A stretch of 39,712 nucleotides of DNA, taken from positions 1 through 39,712 of the forward strand of contig CANDJX010000001.1 in assembly GCA_947385185.1 (NCBI GenBank), read 5' to 3'. Below the pieces are notes generated by a model. It had not been told where the DNA came from and did no database searches. It was given only the letters and a program-made list of their open reading frames with translations. Shown piece by piece: positions 1-9,245 of this stretch. A program made the translations under genes and the position numbers. Every line of letters begins with the position of its first letter. Position 1 is the stretch's first letter. This DNA comes from an uncultured Clostridia bacterium. GTDB taxonomy: Bacteria; Bacillota; Clostridia; Christensenellales; Pumilibacteraceae.

Positions 1-47
1 CTACACTGACAAGCACACTCTTTCCCTACACGACGCTCTTCCGATCT
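1..47. other. Illumina P5 adapter remnant (sequencing artefact)
   Basis: Bases 15-47 match the 33-base Illumina TruSeq read-1 adapter ending in CGCTCTTCCGATCT. Bases 1-6 (CTACAC) match the end of the P5 flow-cell oligo, and the 8 bases between them (TGACAAGC, 7-14) sit where an i5 index belongs. The contig therefore begins with untrimmed library adapter. Genome sequence starts at about base 48. Any reading frame crossing 1-47 is artificial there. Confidence 0.97.
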
Positions 48-1145
48 CGCGACAGCGCCTGCGCCGACGCTTATTATCATGCACTTTTCCCGATCCGCCA
101 CAAGACAAACCCTTGACCCGAGAAGATAACCGATAGGCGATATCAACAAAACACCCGAAAGTATGCGTAAAACGTATGCTGAATTTATATATACGTCTCC
201 GTAAATCGCACATACCGCAAAATCCGCAACAAACTGAATGCCTATAATCATCGGAACGGCAACGAGCACGATTATTTTGAGCGTTTTCGTCAAAAGCCTG
301 TTGAATTCTTCGAAATTGTTTTCTTTATAACAATAAGAAATTCTCGGGACGATAACCATAGTAAACGTATTTACGATCTGAAGCAATATTCTGTTGATTT
401 TACTCCCATAAGAATAAAACGCAACATTCGAATCCTGACAGAATATTCCAAGCATCGTTGTGTCTACCAGCGTATATATTTCTATCGCGAGATTAACGGC
501 AACAAGCATAAATATCGGCTTCATATGTTGCCTGAAGCTTAATCCGTGCATGGTGAACTTTACGAATTTTTTTGCATGCAGAACGTTCAGAATATAATTT
601 CCCGCCGTACCGATAACCGTAACGGCGGCATATATCAAATAGTCTTCCGTCCCTCGAACGAATATTACCAACAATACAAACGACAACAGTTTGAAAACAA
701 TATTCCTGATCGATATAAAAGAAAATTCTTCGAGTCCCTCATATAGCCAGGAATTATTTAACGCATTCAACGCTATCGCTCCGCCCGTAATGAGATATAA
801 CGGATAGTTTTCGCGAAAAGAAGGGACGGAAAAAATAAGAACGATATATGCGGATAAGAAAAATATCGTGGAAATAAAATTGATTATGCACAATTCGGAA
901 TAAATTTTACTGAGTTTTCCGTAACTGTTGCGAACCTTCGCTATTTCTCGCAAACCGTAAGTCGGAATTCCGAGAAATGCGAATATTACAAAATACGAAG
1001 CTATATTCTGCGCATATGCAACTTGACCGATAACGTCGGGTAACAATACCCTTGCGACATATATTCCCGTTATAAACGGAAACAATACGTTCAGCACGTT
1101 ATAAATCAAATAAAATATACTGTTTTTCGCAAGTGACTTTGCCAT
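48..1145 (-). CDS. Wzx-like oligosaccharide flippase, C-terminus cut by contig end
   Basis: Translating the minus strand from the ATG at 1145 gives 366 codons without a stop down to the adapter junction at 48. The protein starts MAKSLAKNSIFYLIYNVLNV, followed by a chain of hydrophobic helices and the element GIPTYGLREIAKVRNS near residue 60. Both are typical of MatE-like polysaccharide flippases (RfbX/Wzx). Such proteins move undecaprenyl-linked repeat units across the cytoplasmic membrane. Full-length members are about 420-480 residues, so roughly the last quarter is missing. It is the last visible gene of the polysaccharide operon and follows the polymerase gene by 110 bp. The ribosome binding site is weak (AGG three bases before ATG). 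The exact sugar substrate cannot be read from sequence. Confidence 0.88.
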
Positions 1146-1255
1146 GACCTATTATAATCTTCTTTTTCCGTTTTTTCTCTAATCTCCCCGCGGTTTGTAT
1201 ACTCAATCGAAACATTCATAAATTTATTTCACAATCGATATTTCGTAATATTAAT

Positions 1256-2473
1256 CTACAATAAAAGCTTTTTTGCGCAAAAATTATTTCTTCCGCCGCC
1301 CGGCTTATAACTCGCGGCTCTCTTGAAAAATACGGGAACGCACGAATAAACCAATGCAAAAGTATATCCCGATAAAATAAACATATTATCGAAAAACATC
1401 AAAAGCAATATGCAACATAAAATCGAATTCGAAACAATAAATAATTCGCTTCTTTTCTCGGTAAGTTTTCCGACAAAAAACACCAATGCCGCCAAACAAA
1501 TCAAAAGAAAAAACATTCCGCCGAAGCCGCCGTATTTATAAACGCCGGCAAAACCGGTACATACCGTAAGCAAGGGCTGTGCGAGAGCGAAGGAAGTGTC
1601 AACCGACGGAAAAATCCTTTTCGAAACGGCATCGGGAAAGATAAAATATAAAAAACCTTCGAGATTATATGTCGGAGCGACATTCAGAACCTGATCGTTA
1701 AGATTCCCCAAAGGCGATACTATATAAACGTACGCCCAACTGAATTCCTTCGGTATAAAAGCCGGGAATTTACTAATATCAATATGCGCAACGCCGATTA
1801 TATAAGAACTGTCGTCCCAATGCGCTCCGCTTCGGATATTGCCGAACACGCCGAATCCCCAAAGAACAAAAATGCCAAACAAAACTACTATTACGAAATA
1901 TCTGATCTTAAGCTTTTTGAACGCCGACAATTTCATCAGCGTACACATGATGATAACGTTCAATAAAACAGCTCTGTTATATAAAGTTATCAGAAAAAGA
2001 CAGACAAACAAGCTGAGCAAAAGAAATTGCCGTCGCTGTTTTCTTTCCTTTTCATAAATAAAACAATAGAAAAAGTAAACTACGGCAAATTCGGCAAAAG
2101 TAACCAAAAAAACATGAAACGTAGGTATCCCGATAAAATCTTTATAAGTGAAAACCGAACCGGTAAGCTCGTCGATAATGGGAACGTGTCCTTCGTACAG
2201 AAATTCCGCCATAAAACCGACGATTATTATGATCGTCATCCATCTTATCAGCTTTTTTGAAGGTCTATGAAAATTTATTTTATGTCTTTTCAATATTTTC
2301 GAATATAATCGGCCGAATACGAACGAAGAACAAATCGCAATAATCAAAAACAATAATAATTGACCGTCCAAAGCGCTGTATAAAGTAGTCCATTGTAATT
2401 GAAATAATATCAATACAATAAACCAAACAAATGAAAACCAATAAAAAGGATTTAGAAATATGTGTTTATACAC
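1256..2473 (-). CDS. Wzy-like polysaccharide polymerase, integral membrane
   Basis: A 405-residue protein with about ten to twelve hydrophobic segments and a large polar stretch around residues 215-290 (GNIRSGAHWDDSSY to YLEGF-like region). It carries elements seen in oligosaccharide repeat-unit polymerases, such as GFMAEFLYEGHVPII near residue 85 and VSPLGNLNDQV near 255. Such proteins join lipid-linked repeat units outside the membrane. The start is GTG at 2473, with GAGG five bases upstream. Position between the glycosyltransferases and the flippase supports the role. Sequence conservation in this family is low, so the call rests mostly on topology and context. Confidence 0.78.
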   Translation of the reverse strand: MYKHIFLNPFYWFSFVWFIVLILFQLQWTTLYSALDGQLLLFLIIAICSSFVFGRLYSKILKRHKINFHRPSKKLIRWMTIIIIVGFMAEFLYEGHVPIIDELTGSVFTYKDFIGIPTFHVFLVTFAEFAVVYFFYCFIYEKERKQRRQFLLLSLFVCLFLITLYNRAVLLNVIIMCTLMKLSAFKKLKIRYFVIVVLFGIFVLWGFGVFGNIRSGAHWDDSSYIIGVAHIDISKFPAFIPKEFSWAYVYIVSPLGNLNDQVLNVAPTYNLEGFLYFIFPDAVSKRIFPSVDTSFALAQPLLTVCTGFAGVYKYGGFGGMFFLLICLAALVFFVGKLTEKRSELFIVSNSILCCILLLMFFDNMFILSGYTFALVYSCVPVFFKRAASYKPGGGRNNFCAKKLLL

Positions 2474-2489
2474 GCTTGCCTCGTTACAA

Positions 2490-3398
2490 TTACAATTTAT
2501 TGAAAATTATCTTGAGTTTCAATATGAAATTATGTTTGCGCTTTTTATGCTTTTTTCCAAAACAAAGCTTTCGTTTATACTTGAACTTTTTTTTATAATC
2601 GCGCAAATAGATTAAGTCATTATAATAATCCCGATCTATTTCGTCACCGTATCCTTCAATAAGCTGTTCGGCGAGCTTTGATTGCCCGCCTTTATACCCG
2701 AAAAATTTTTTTATATTTCCGAGCGTCCATTTTTTCTTGTTTGATCCGATTTGATTCGTTCCGTGCTGTCGGTATAAAATATACGCATTCCTATCGTAAA
2801 CGTAATTTGCCGTATACGCGGCTATCAAAAAAAGCCAATAATCGTGAAGTCTGATCCCTTGCGGATAATATTTCTGTGCATGCACCTTAAACGTTCTGTC
2901 GAAAACCACCGTACAACCGGTCGCGATATTCTCGAACATAAAATTATTCTTATTGCATTTCTCGATACTTTCGTCCTCTTGCATTCTTATTCGTTCAAGC
3001 TTTTCGTTCACTACATATAAGTTCGAGCAATACAGTATCCCGTTCGGATTATCCATTTGCTTGTTTTCGATAATTTCAACGGCTTTATATAACTTTTCGG
3101 GCAACCAGACGTCGTCCTGATCGCTAAACGCATAATAATCATAATCGTCGTCTTCTACGGAAAAAAATAAGTCAAGAAAATTATATGTAAAATTTTTGTT
3201 TGTATCATTGACGGAAAATTCGAAATTATCATACTTATTTTTATATTCGCTCAAAATTTCCGGCGTCGTATCCGTGGAGCAGTCATCGGAAACTTTTACG
3301 AAAACGTCGACTCCCTTCTGTGACAAAATACTATCCAGCTGTTCTCTCAGATACTTTTCTCCGTTATATGTTCCGACCATTACCAAACATTTTTTCAT
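2490..3398 (-). CDS. Family 2 glycosyltransferase (GT-A fold), rhamnosyltransferase-like
   Basis: A 302-residue cytoplasmic glycosyltransferase. The N-terminus MVGTYNGEKYLREQLDSIL and the nucleotide-binding SDDCSTDTTPEIL (about residues 37-49) are classic GT2. FSDQDDVWLPEKLYKA (about 92-107) carries the DxD-type metal site and closely resembles enzymes annotated as alpha-L-Rha-alpha-1,3-rhamnosyltransferases. The C-terminal 30 residues are very basic (KKFKYKRKLCFGKKHKKRK), suggesting membrane-surface contact. The ATG lies two bases after the upstream stop codon, so translation is probably coupled. With a complete dTDP-rhamnose pathway upstream, rhamnose is a reasonable donor, but that is inference. 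Confidence 0.87.
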   Translation of the reverse strand: MKKCLVMVGTYNGEKYLREQLDSILSQKGVDVFVKVSDDCSTDTTPEILSEYKNKYDNFEFSVNDTNKNFTYNFLDLFFSVEDDDYDYYAFSDQDDVWLPEKLYKAVEIIENKQMDNPNGILYCSNLYVVNEKLERIRMQEDESIEKCNKNNFMFENIATGCTVVFDRTFKVHAQKYYPQGIRLHDYWLFLIAAYTANYVYDRNAYILYRQHGTNQIGSNKKKWTLGNIKKFFGYKGGQSKLAEQLIEGYGDEIDRDYYNDLIYLRDYKKKFKYKRKLCFGKKHKKRKHNFILKLKIIFNKL

Positions 3399-3399
3399 A

Positions 3400-4263
3400 T
3401 TACGCGTTCTCTTTCTTTCCTTTTCTCATCCCCAAATATCTTGCCGTCATATCGGGCAACCATCTGAAAATTACGGGAATATTAAAACCTTTTAATGCCT
3501 GACCCAATACATAAAATGCAAGTTTCATCCCGGTATCCGTCGTTTTATAACCGTCGAATTCGGGGTGTTCCGCAAACCATTTGCCCGTCGCGTAATACCG
3601 CTTATACAACTGCCTAAGCGTAAATTTATGCGAATGCTCCACAACCGCCGTTGCGACGTAAGCCTTTTTGTATCCGGCTTCGATTATTTTTTTCGCATAA
3701 TACATATCTTCGCTCATCATCATAGGAATATCGTCGTATCCGTTCAATTCGATGAACGTCGGTCTGTAATATGCCGCAAACGCGTCCGACGCGAAAAAGG
3801 CTTTTAACTGCAATTCTTCAATATCTTCCGCCGAAACGTCAAATGATTCATTTCCGTAATTCTTTTTCCTTACGTAATATTCGATATTCTTTTTTTTACA
3901 GATCTGCCGACCGTAAGCATAAACGACTTCTTCGTTTATTGCCGACGCCAATTCGAATATCGCCCGACTGTCGAAAAGTATAACGTCCTGCGAGAGCATA
4001 ATCACTATATCGTTTTTGCAACGCTTTCGCATAGCATACGATCGCGTCAGAGAGTGCGAAAACTCATCGAGCATTACGGTAAAATACGTATATCCCGCTT
4101 CGGTTATTTTTTTCTTGACTTCCGAAGTATCCCCGTCTTCCGTAATCGCAAAAACAACCGTTCCGAAATTAACTTTTTCCTGCGTTCTTAACCCTTCGAA
4201 CAATGAATCAATATACTTGTCTGCACGATGAAGGGGACAGACGATGTCAACCGTAATATCCAT
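3400..4263 (-). CDS. Family 2 glycosyltransferase
   Basis: About 287 residues. MDITVDIVCPLHRADKYID opens the GT-A fold; FAITEDGDTSEVKKKI, LDEFSHSLTRSYAMRKRCKNDIVIMLSQDVILFD and EDMYYAKKIIEAGYKKAYV follow in the order seen in rhamnosyltransferase-like GT2 enzymes (motif SQD in place of the usual DxD). I chose the ATG at 4263 because it overlaps the rfbC stop codon (TAATG), the usual coupling arrangement. An in-frame start at 4296 would add 11 residues inside rfbC. The product probably adds one sugar of the repeat unit on undecaprenyl-diphosphate at the inner membrane face. Donor and linkage cannot be read. Confidence 0.85.
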   Translation of the reverse strand: MDITVDIVCPLHRADKYIDSLFEGLRTQEKVNFGTVVFAITEDGDTSEVKKKITEAGYTYFTVMLDEFSHSLTRSYAMRKRCKNDIVIMLSQDVILFDSRAIFELASAINEEVVYAYGRQICKKKNIEYYVRKKNYGNESFDVSAEDIEELQLKAFFASDAFAAYYRPTFIELNGYDDIPMMMSEDMYYAKKIIEAGYKKAYVATAVVEHSHKFTLRQLYKRYYATGKWFAEHPEFDGYKTTDTGMKLAFYVLGQALKGFNIPVIFRWLPDMTARYLGMRKGKKENA

Positions 4264-4862
4264 TAAAACGTAAACGTATCCTTTATTCCCGACCACTTGC
4301 GGTCTTTATCCGAAAGTATGAGAGAGCTGCCGCCGGGCATCGTATAACCGTCCGCAGATGCAGTGCCGTTATATTTACCGATCACGCCCCAATCGATACC
4401 TATTTCCGGATCGTTCCAGGCAAGACCGCCTTCGTCGCCCGGATGATAAAAATCGGTCACCTTATAACAGAACTCGGCGACGTCGCTGAGCACAAGAAAC
4501 CCGTGCGCAAAACCTTCGGAAATATAAAATTGTTTTTTATTTTCCTCTGTGAGCTCGACTCCGTACCACTTACCGAACGTAACGCTGTTTTTTCGCAGAT
4601 CGACGGCAACGTCGAAAACGCGTCCCTTGATGACACGTACGAGTTTCCCCTGCGGATATTCTTTCTGAAAATGCAAGCCGCGGAGTACTCCCTTAACGGA
4701 CATACTCTGATTATCCTGCACGAAATTCATATTAAGTCCGCATTCTTCCATATCGCGTTTGTTATACGTTTCCATGAAATAACCGCGACTATCGCCGTGT
4801 ACGGCGGGTTCGATTATATAAAGCCCTTCTATCGGGCATTTTTCCACTTTAATCTGTCCCAT
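4263..4862 (-). CDS. rfbC: dTDP-4-dehydrorhamnose 3,5-epimerase
   Basis: A 199-residue cupin-fold enzyme that performs the third step of dTDP-L-rhamnose synthesis, epimerising C3 and C5 of dTDP-4-keto-6-deoxyglucose. Family hallmarks are visible: GLYIIEPAVHGDSRGYFMET near the N-terminus, the substrate-contacting NFVQDNQSMSVKGVLRGLHFQ (about 45-65, with the catalytic His in GLHFQ), VFDVAVDLRKNS, and FAHGFLVLSDVAEFCYKVTD (about 115-135). Length is normal for RfbC. The first 14 bases overlap the end of rfbD, and a GGGAG ribosome site lies just upstream of the ATG. Confidence 0.97.
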   Translation of the reverse strand: MGQIKVEKCPIEGLYIIEPAVHGDSRGYFMETYNKRDMEECGLNMNFVQDNQSMSVKGVLRGLHFQKEYPQGKLVRVIKGRVFDVAVDLRKNSVTFGKWYGVELTEENKKQFYISEGFAHGFLVLSDVAEFCYKVTDFYHPGDEGGLAWNDPEIGIDWGVIGKYNGTASADGYTMPGGSSLILSDKDRKWSGIKDTFTF

Positions 4863-5724
4863 TTGTTACTCCCAACGCAATCAAATATCTTTTCAACGCG
4901 TCTTTCCATTCCGGCAGAGGTCTGAACCCGTTCTCTGTAAGCTTGCTCTTGTCCAGCCTGCTGTTAAACGGCCGAGCCGCTTTGGATATGCCGTATTCGG
5001 CGGTCGTTACGGGCACGACTTCGGCGGCATAACCTGCCTGCCTGAAAATTTCTTTCGTAAACTCATACCAGCTTATATAGCCGCCCTCGTTCGTAGCGTG
5101 ATAATACCCGTACTTATCGCTTTCCGCCATATCGACGAGAAGCCTTGCCAGATCGTAAGTATAAGTCGGAGTCCCGATCTGATCGCAGACGACGCGGACG
5201 GAATCATGCGTTTTTCCGACGTTCAGCATGGTCTTTATAAAATTCTTGCCGTTCAGCCCGAACGCCCATGCAATACGAACTATGAAATATTTTTCGAGCG
5301 TTCCCGACACGGCGAGTTCTCCCTCGAGTTTGGATTTCCCGTACACGCTGAGCGGTCCGTAATCCTTGCAGTCCGCTTTCCACGGTTCGGTCCCCTGCCC
5401 GTCGAATACGTAATCGGTGGAGATATAAATCATTTTCGAGCCCGACTTTTTACACTCGTCCGCGATATTTTTCGTCCCGCCCGCATTGATCGCGTAAACT
5501 TTCGGAACGTTTTCGGGGTCTTCGGCCGCGTCTACGGCAGTCCACGCGGCGCAATGGACGACGACCTGCGGATTGACCTCCGCAAAAGTCCGTTTTACGC
5601 TTTCGGCGTCGGTAATATCCATTTCTTCGATATCGACGCCTACCGCTTCGTGTCCGCGTTTATTCAATTCGTTTACGACGTCGTGACCGAGTTGCCCTCT
5701 GACGCCGGTTACCAAAACTTTCAT
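4849..5724 (-). CDS. rfbD: dTDP-4-dehydrorhamnose reductase
   Basis: A 291-residue NAD(P)H-dependent reductase catalysing the last step to dTDP-L-rhamnose. The N-terminal Rossmann motif is GVRGQLGHDV (about residues 7-16). HCAAWTAVDAAEDP and YISTDYVFDG are RfbD signatures, and the catalytic Tyr-Lys pair is in YGKSKLEGE (about 128-136). RIAWAFGLNGKNFIKTML follows. The start ATG overlaps the rfbB stop (ATGA), so the two are translationally coupled. Confidence 0.97.
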   Translation of the reverse strand: MKVLVTGVRGQLGHDVVNELNKRGHEAVGVDIEEMDITDAESVKRTFAEVNPQVVVHCAAWTAVDAAEDPENVPKVYAINAGGTKNIADECKKSGSKMIYISTDYVFDGQGTEPWKADCKDYGPLSVYGKSKLEGELAVSGTLEKYFIVRIAWAFGLNGKNFIKTMLNVGKTHDSVRVVCDQIGTPTYTYDLARLLVDMAESDKYGYYHATNEGGYISWYEFTKEIFRQAGYAAEVVPVTTAEYGISKAARPFNSRLDKSKLTENGFRPLPEWKDALKRYLIALGVTNGTD

Positions 5725-6743
5725 TTACGATTCCCGTACATTTTTTCATAGTAATCGCGGTATTCGCCCGAAACTATGGGTTCCCACCACGACTTGTTTT
5801 CAAGATACCATTCGATCGTTTTTTTAATGCCGTCCGCGAATTTCGTTTCGGGCAGCCAACCGAGCTCGTCATGTATCTTCGTCGGATCGATCGCATAGCG
5901 CATATCGTGTCCCTTTCTGTCCGTAACGTACGTAATAAGACTTTCCGGCTTACCGAGCGCGCGACAGATCATTCTGACGATATCGATATTCTTCATTTCG
6001 TTATGCCCGCCGACGTTGTATACCTCGCCCGCTCTGCCTTTGTGAATGATGAGATCGATAGCCTTGCAATGGTCTTCGACGTACAGCCAGTCGCGCACGT
6101 TTTCCCCCTTGCCGTAAACGGGCAACGGCTTATCCGCAAGAGCGTTTGCGATCATGAGCGGAATAAGTTTTTCGGGGAAATGATACGGACCGTAATTGTT
6201 CGAGCACCGCGAAATCGTCACGGGCAGACCGTACGTCCTGTAATACGCGAGAACGAGTAAGTCCGCGCTCGCTTTCGACGAACTGTACGGACTGCTTGTG
6301 TGCAACGGAGTTTGTTCGGTAAAAAACAAATCGGGGCGGTCGAGCGGCAGATCGCCGTAAACCTCGTCTGTCGACACCTGATGATACCGCGTTATACCGA
6401 ACTTACGGCAAGCGTCCATAAGGGTAGCCGTACCTATAATATTGGTCTGAAGGAATATCCCGGGGTCTTCGATAGAGCGATCGACATGGCTTTCCGCCGC
6501 GAAATTCACGACTATGTCCGGCTTTTCCTCTTCAAAAAGTTTATATACAGCCGCCCGGTCGCAGATGTCCGCTCTGACGAAACGGAATTTCGGGTTGTCC
6601 ATAACGGGGGCAAGCGTCGAAAGATTGCCCGCATAAGTCAGCTTATCCAGACAGACTATACGGTAATCCGGATATTTTTTCAGCATATGGAATACGAAAT
6701 TGCTTCCTATAAATCCGGCGCCGCCGGTCACTATAATTGTCAT
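5721..6743 (-). CDS. rfbB: dTDP-glucose 4,6-dehydratase
   Basis: A 340-residue extended SDR enzyme for the second step, converting dTDP-glucose to dTDP-4-keto-6-deoxyglucose. It shows the NAD motif TGGAGFIGSNFV (6-17), VVNFAAESHVDRSI (about 80-93), the catalytic TDEVYGDLP and the YSSSKASADLLV Tyr-Lys motif (about 152-163), and CSNNYGPYHFPEKLIPL. An AAGGAG ribosome site is 7 bases before ATG. Length and motif order match RmlB/RfbB well. Confidence 0.98.
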   Translation of the reverse strand: MTIIVTGGAGFIGSNFVFHMLKKYPDYRIVCLDKLTYAGNLSTLAPVMDNPKFRFVRADICDRAAVYKLFEEEKPDIVVNFAAESHVDRSIEDPGIFLQTNIIGTATLMDACRKFGITRYHQVSTDEVYGDLPLDRPDLFFTEQTPLHTSSPYSSSKASADLLVLAYYRTYGLPVTISRCSNNYGPYHFPEKLIPLMIANALADKPLPVYGKGENVRDWLYVEDHCKAIDLIIHKGRAGEVYNVGGHNEMKNIDIVRMICRALGKPESLITYVTDRKGHDMRYAIDPTKIHDELGWLPETKFADGIKKTIEWYLENKSWWEPIVSGEYRDYYEKMYGNRK

Positions 6744-6759
6744 TCGGTTCTCCTTGAGC

Positions 6760-7656
6760 TTAATACAATCCGTCGAGGAATTTGCCGTCGATTACGTCTT
6801 TGAGGTATTGTCCGTATTGGTTTTTCGCCATGGACTCGCAAAGTTTCAGTACTTGTTCTTTCGTTATCCACCCGTTAAGATACGCTATCTCTTCGAGACA
6901 GGCAACTTTACGGTGTTGATGCGATTCGACCGTCTTTATGAAGTTGGTCGCGTCGACAAGACTTTCGTGCGTGCCGGTATCGAGCCAAGTAAATCCCTGT
7001 CCGAGAATTTCGACGTGAAGTCTGCCCTGTCCGAGATAGATTTTGTTCAGATCCGTGATTTCGTATTCGCCGCGCTCGGACGGTTTGAGTGCCTTTGCAT
7101 ACTCGACGACTTTGTTATCATAGAAATACAGCCCCGTCACGCAATAATTGCTTTTGGGATTTTTCGGCTTTTCGCGAAGCGTCGTAGCCTTACCCGTTTC
7201 GTCGAACTCGACGATACCGAACCGTTCCGGATCGTCGACGTAATATCCGAATACCGTCGCGCCCTCGCCGCGCCTTGCCGTATCTACGGCTTTGCGAAGT
7301 CTTTTGTTCAGTCCGTGTCCCGCGAAAATATTATCCCCGAGCACCATCGCGACGTTATCGTTACCGATAAATTCTTCGCCGATGACGAACGCCTGCGCCA
7401 GCCCGTTCGGTTCTTCCTGTACCTCGTAACTGAGTCTCAGCCCGAGTTCTTTTCCGTCGTGGAACAGCTTTTCGAAACGCGGGGTGTCCTCCGGAGTGGA
7501 AATAATTAAAATTTCCCGTATGCCCGCGTTCATAAGGACGGACATCGGGTAATAGATCATCGGTTTGTCGTAAATCGGCAACAGCTGTTTGCTGGTCACC
7601 CTCGTCAGCGGATACAACCTCGTACCCGAGCCGCCTGCCAGAATAATGCCCTTCAT
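6760..7656 (-). CDS. rfbA: Glucose-1-phosphate thymidylyltransferase
   Basis: A 298-residue nucleotidyltransferase forming dTDP-glucose from glucose-1-phosphate and dTTP, the entry step to dTDP-L-rhamnose. The pyrophosphorylase motif GGSGTRLYPLT is at about 8-18, followed by SKQLLPIYDKPMIYYPMSVL. NVAMVLGDNIFAGHGL holds the metal-binding Asp, and FTWLDTGTHESLVDA is near 225. An AAGGAG ribosome site precedes the ATG. Gene order rfbA-rfbB-rfbD-rfbC follows directly after the initiating transferase. Confidence 0.98.
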   Translation of the reverse strand: MKGIILAGGSGTRLYPLTRVTSKQLLPIYDKPMIYYPMSVLMNAGIREILIISTPEDTPRFEKLFHDGKELGLRLSYEVQEEPNGLAQAFVIGEEFIGNDNVAMVLGDNIFAGHGLNKRLRKAVDTARRGEGATVFGYYVDDPERFGIVEFDETGKATTLREKPKNPKSNYCVTGLYFYDNKVVEYAKALKPSERGEYEITDLNKIYLGQGRLHVEILGQGFTWLDTGTHESLVDATNFIKTVESHQHRKVACLEEIAYLNGWITKEQVLKLCESMAKNQYGQYLKDVIDGKFLDGLY

Positions 7657-7670
7657 TCGTAAACTCCTTG

Positions 7671-8771
7671 TTACTTCGCGCCCTTATGTCTGACGACACC
7701 GGCTATTGTTTTGAAAACGATTTTTATATCCAACCAGATCGAGCAGTGATCTACGTAATACAACTCCATTTTCTGACGTTCGCCGCTGTCGTATGTACAG
7801 TTGCTGCGCCCGTTCGCCGCCCACCAGCCGATCATGCCCGGCTTGACGGACAAAAGCTTATCCGCATACGCGCCGTATTTTTCTTCCACTTCTTCGCGCA
7901 TAAGCGGTCTCGGTCCTATAACCGAAATTCTGCCCGTGAAGATCGCCCATATGTTCGGAAGCTCGTCAAGGCTTGATTTGCGCAAAAATTTACCGACTTT
8001 CGTTATCCTCGGGTCGTTGTCTATTTTGTATTCGCGCTTGTATTGCTCAAGCTGTTCGGGCGTAAGCATATCCTCGAGTTTGTCCGCGTTCTTTTTCATA
8101 CTGCGAAATTTCGGGATATAAATATCCTTGCCTTTCTTGCCCACCCGCTTATGCCTGTAAAAAACCGTACCGCCGTCGCTGCATTTAACGACAACGGCGA
8201 GAATAAGATACAACCAGGAAAAAACGATCAGAAACAATCCCGACGAAACTATATCAAATGTCCTTTTCGTGAAAAGGTAACACCCGTATGCGAATTTATT
8301 GCGCTTTCTCGGTGTCAGAGAAATTTCTGCCGGAATAACCGCGGGCGTATCGTCCTCGATAATTTCGGCTTCGAGAATTTCGTCCTCGCCGAATACTGCG
8401 GAATCGACATATTCCGTTTCCGAAACACTTTCGGTTTCGTTCGTCGCAGACAACGCGGTTCCGGGCGTTACCGGTTCATCGGTAATTTCGCTCGTCGCGG
8501 ATTCGGACTCTGCGTCGGTTGCAGGTGCGAACGAAAGAAATTCCGTTCCGCTTTCGGTCGCCTCTCTTTCGGTCTCATCGGCGAAGCGGCTTTCGGGCGT
8601 TGCCGATTCGCGAGCTTCCGTTTCGTCGGCGGCGATTTCGCTCGTCGGAACGTCCGCGTCAGGCGCCGATTCTATCGACGGTATGCAAAAATCCGCGGGT
8701 TCGCCCCCGACTGCGTCTTCCGTCGCAACGGACTCGACTTCATTGTCAGCAATACCGATATTTTTTTCCAT
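7671..8771 (-). CDS. Initiating undecaprenyl-phosphate sugar phosphotransferase with acidic N-terminal tail
   Basis: The C-terminal ~205 residues form a bacterial sugar transferase domain (PglC/WbaP type). A hydrophobic re-entrant helix (FDIVSSGLFLIVFSWLYLILAVV) precedes VFYRHKRVGKKG, PKFRSMKKNADKLED, DELPNIWAIFTGRISVIGPRPL and KPGMIGWWAANGRSNC, all family signatures. It should move a sugar-1-phosphate from a UDP-sugar to undecaprenyl phosphate and so start the repeat unit. The N-terminal ~155 residues are instead a Ser/Thr/Glu/Ala-rich, acidic, apparently disordered stretch, with no four-helix region as in WbaP. I chose the ATG at 8771 (MEKNIGIAD). An in-frame ATG at 8891 sits only four bases after the -10 box and would add 40 residues. 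First gene of the operon. Confidence 0.9.
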   Translation of the reverse strand: MEKNIGIADNEVESVATEDAVGGEPADFCIPSIESAPDADVPTSEIAADETEARESATPESRFADETEREATESGTEFLSFAPATDAESESATSEITDEPVTPGTALSATNETESVSETEYVDSAVFGEDEILEAEIIEDDTPAVIPAEISLTPRKRNKFAYGCYLFTKRTFDIVSSGLFLIVFSWLYLILAVVVKCSDGGTVFYRHKRVGKKGKDIYIPKFRSMKKNADKLEDMLTPEQLEQYKREYKIDNDPRITKVGKFLRKSSLDELPNIWAIFTGRISVIGPRPLMREEVEEKYGAYADKLLSVKPGMIGWWAANGRSNCTYDSGERQKMELYYVDHCSIWLDIKIVFKTIAGVVRHKGAK

Positions 8772-8895
8772 TACCTGCTTGTCGCTCCGAACTTTTCTCC
8801 CGCCGTCTGCGCCGCGCCGATATTTATAAGGCTTGCCAAACCGAATAAAAACAGCGCAAACAGGCGCACACCGCCTTGTATACAATAGCATTTTA

Positions 8896-8924
8896 ATTAT
8901 AACAAAAGAGTATGTTTAAGTCAA
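8896..8924 (-). promoter_or_regulatory. Sigma-A-type promoter of the polysaccharide operon
   Basis: On the minus strand: -35 TTGACT (8919-8924), a 17-nt spacer, and -10 TATAAT (8896-8901). Transcription should begin near 8889, giving a leader of about 118 nt before the chosen ATG at 8771. Confidence 0.85.
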
Positions 8925-9245
8925 GCACGGAACAGTAATATTATTGTGTCACTTCCTGTCACCAACTTATCATAAAGCAACAAATATCTTATTATTCACG
9001 CCCGTCGAGGATGAAAAATCCGCTCGGGCGACGACTCCGAGGTCCGGAAATTGCTCATCTGCGGCGCGGCATACTCCGAAAAACGCAAAAAACGCCGAAA
9101 TAACGGGCAAACTCCCGTCTTAAAAAAATTTTTTCGGTTTTTTGAAAATTCATGACACTTTTTGCCCTTCAAATCCGTCTATATATATGGAGGGGGTAAA
9201 GCCGAAAACGCAAACGATAAAGCCTGCGGAGGAAAACAAATCCAT
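8925..9245. other. Intergenic stretch between divergent genes
   Basis: About 320 bp with no convincing gene. It holds a short hairpin (ACGGG/CCCGT around 9104-9119) followed by an A/T run, and a purine-rich GGAGGGGG at 9189-9196 that no nearby start codon uses at good spacing. No clear promoter for the 9246 gene was found. Confidence 0.5.

Noticed and set aside
1..213. Apparent 70-codon minus-strand protein
   Set aside because: It runs into the adapter and is in a different frame from the flippase, which is open across the same bases.
1146..1160. TATAAT five bases before the flippase ATG as another leaderless promoter
   Set aside because: No acceptable -35 at 16-18 nt; the gene is more likely read from the operon promoter.
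8772..8891. In-frame ATG at 8891 as start of the sugar transferase
   Set aside because: It lies four bases after the -10 box, so it is at or before the transcription start, and it adds 40 residues unlike the family.
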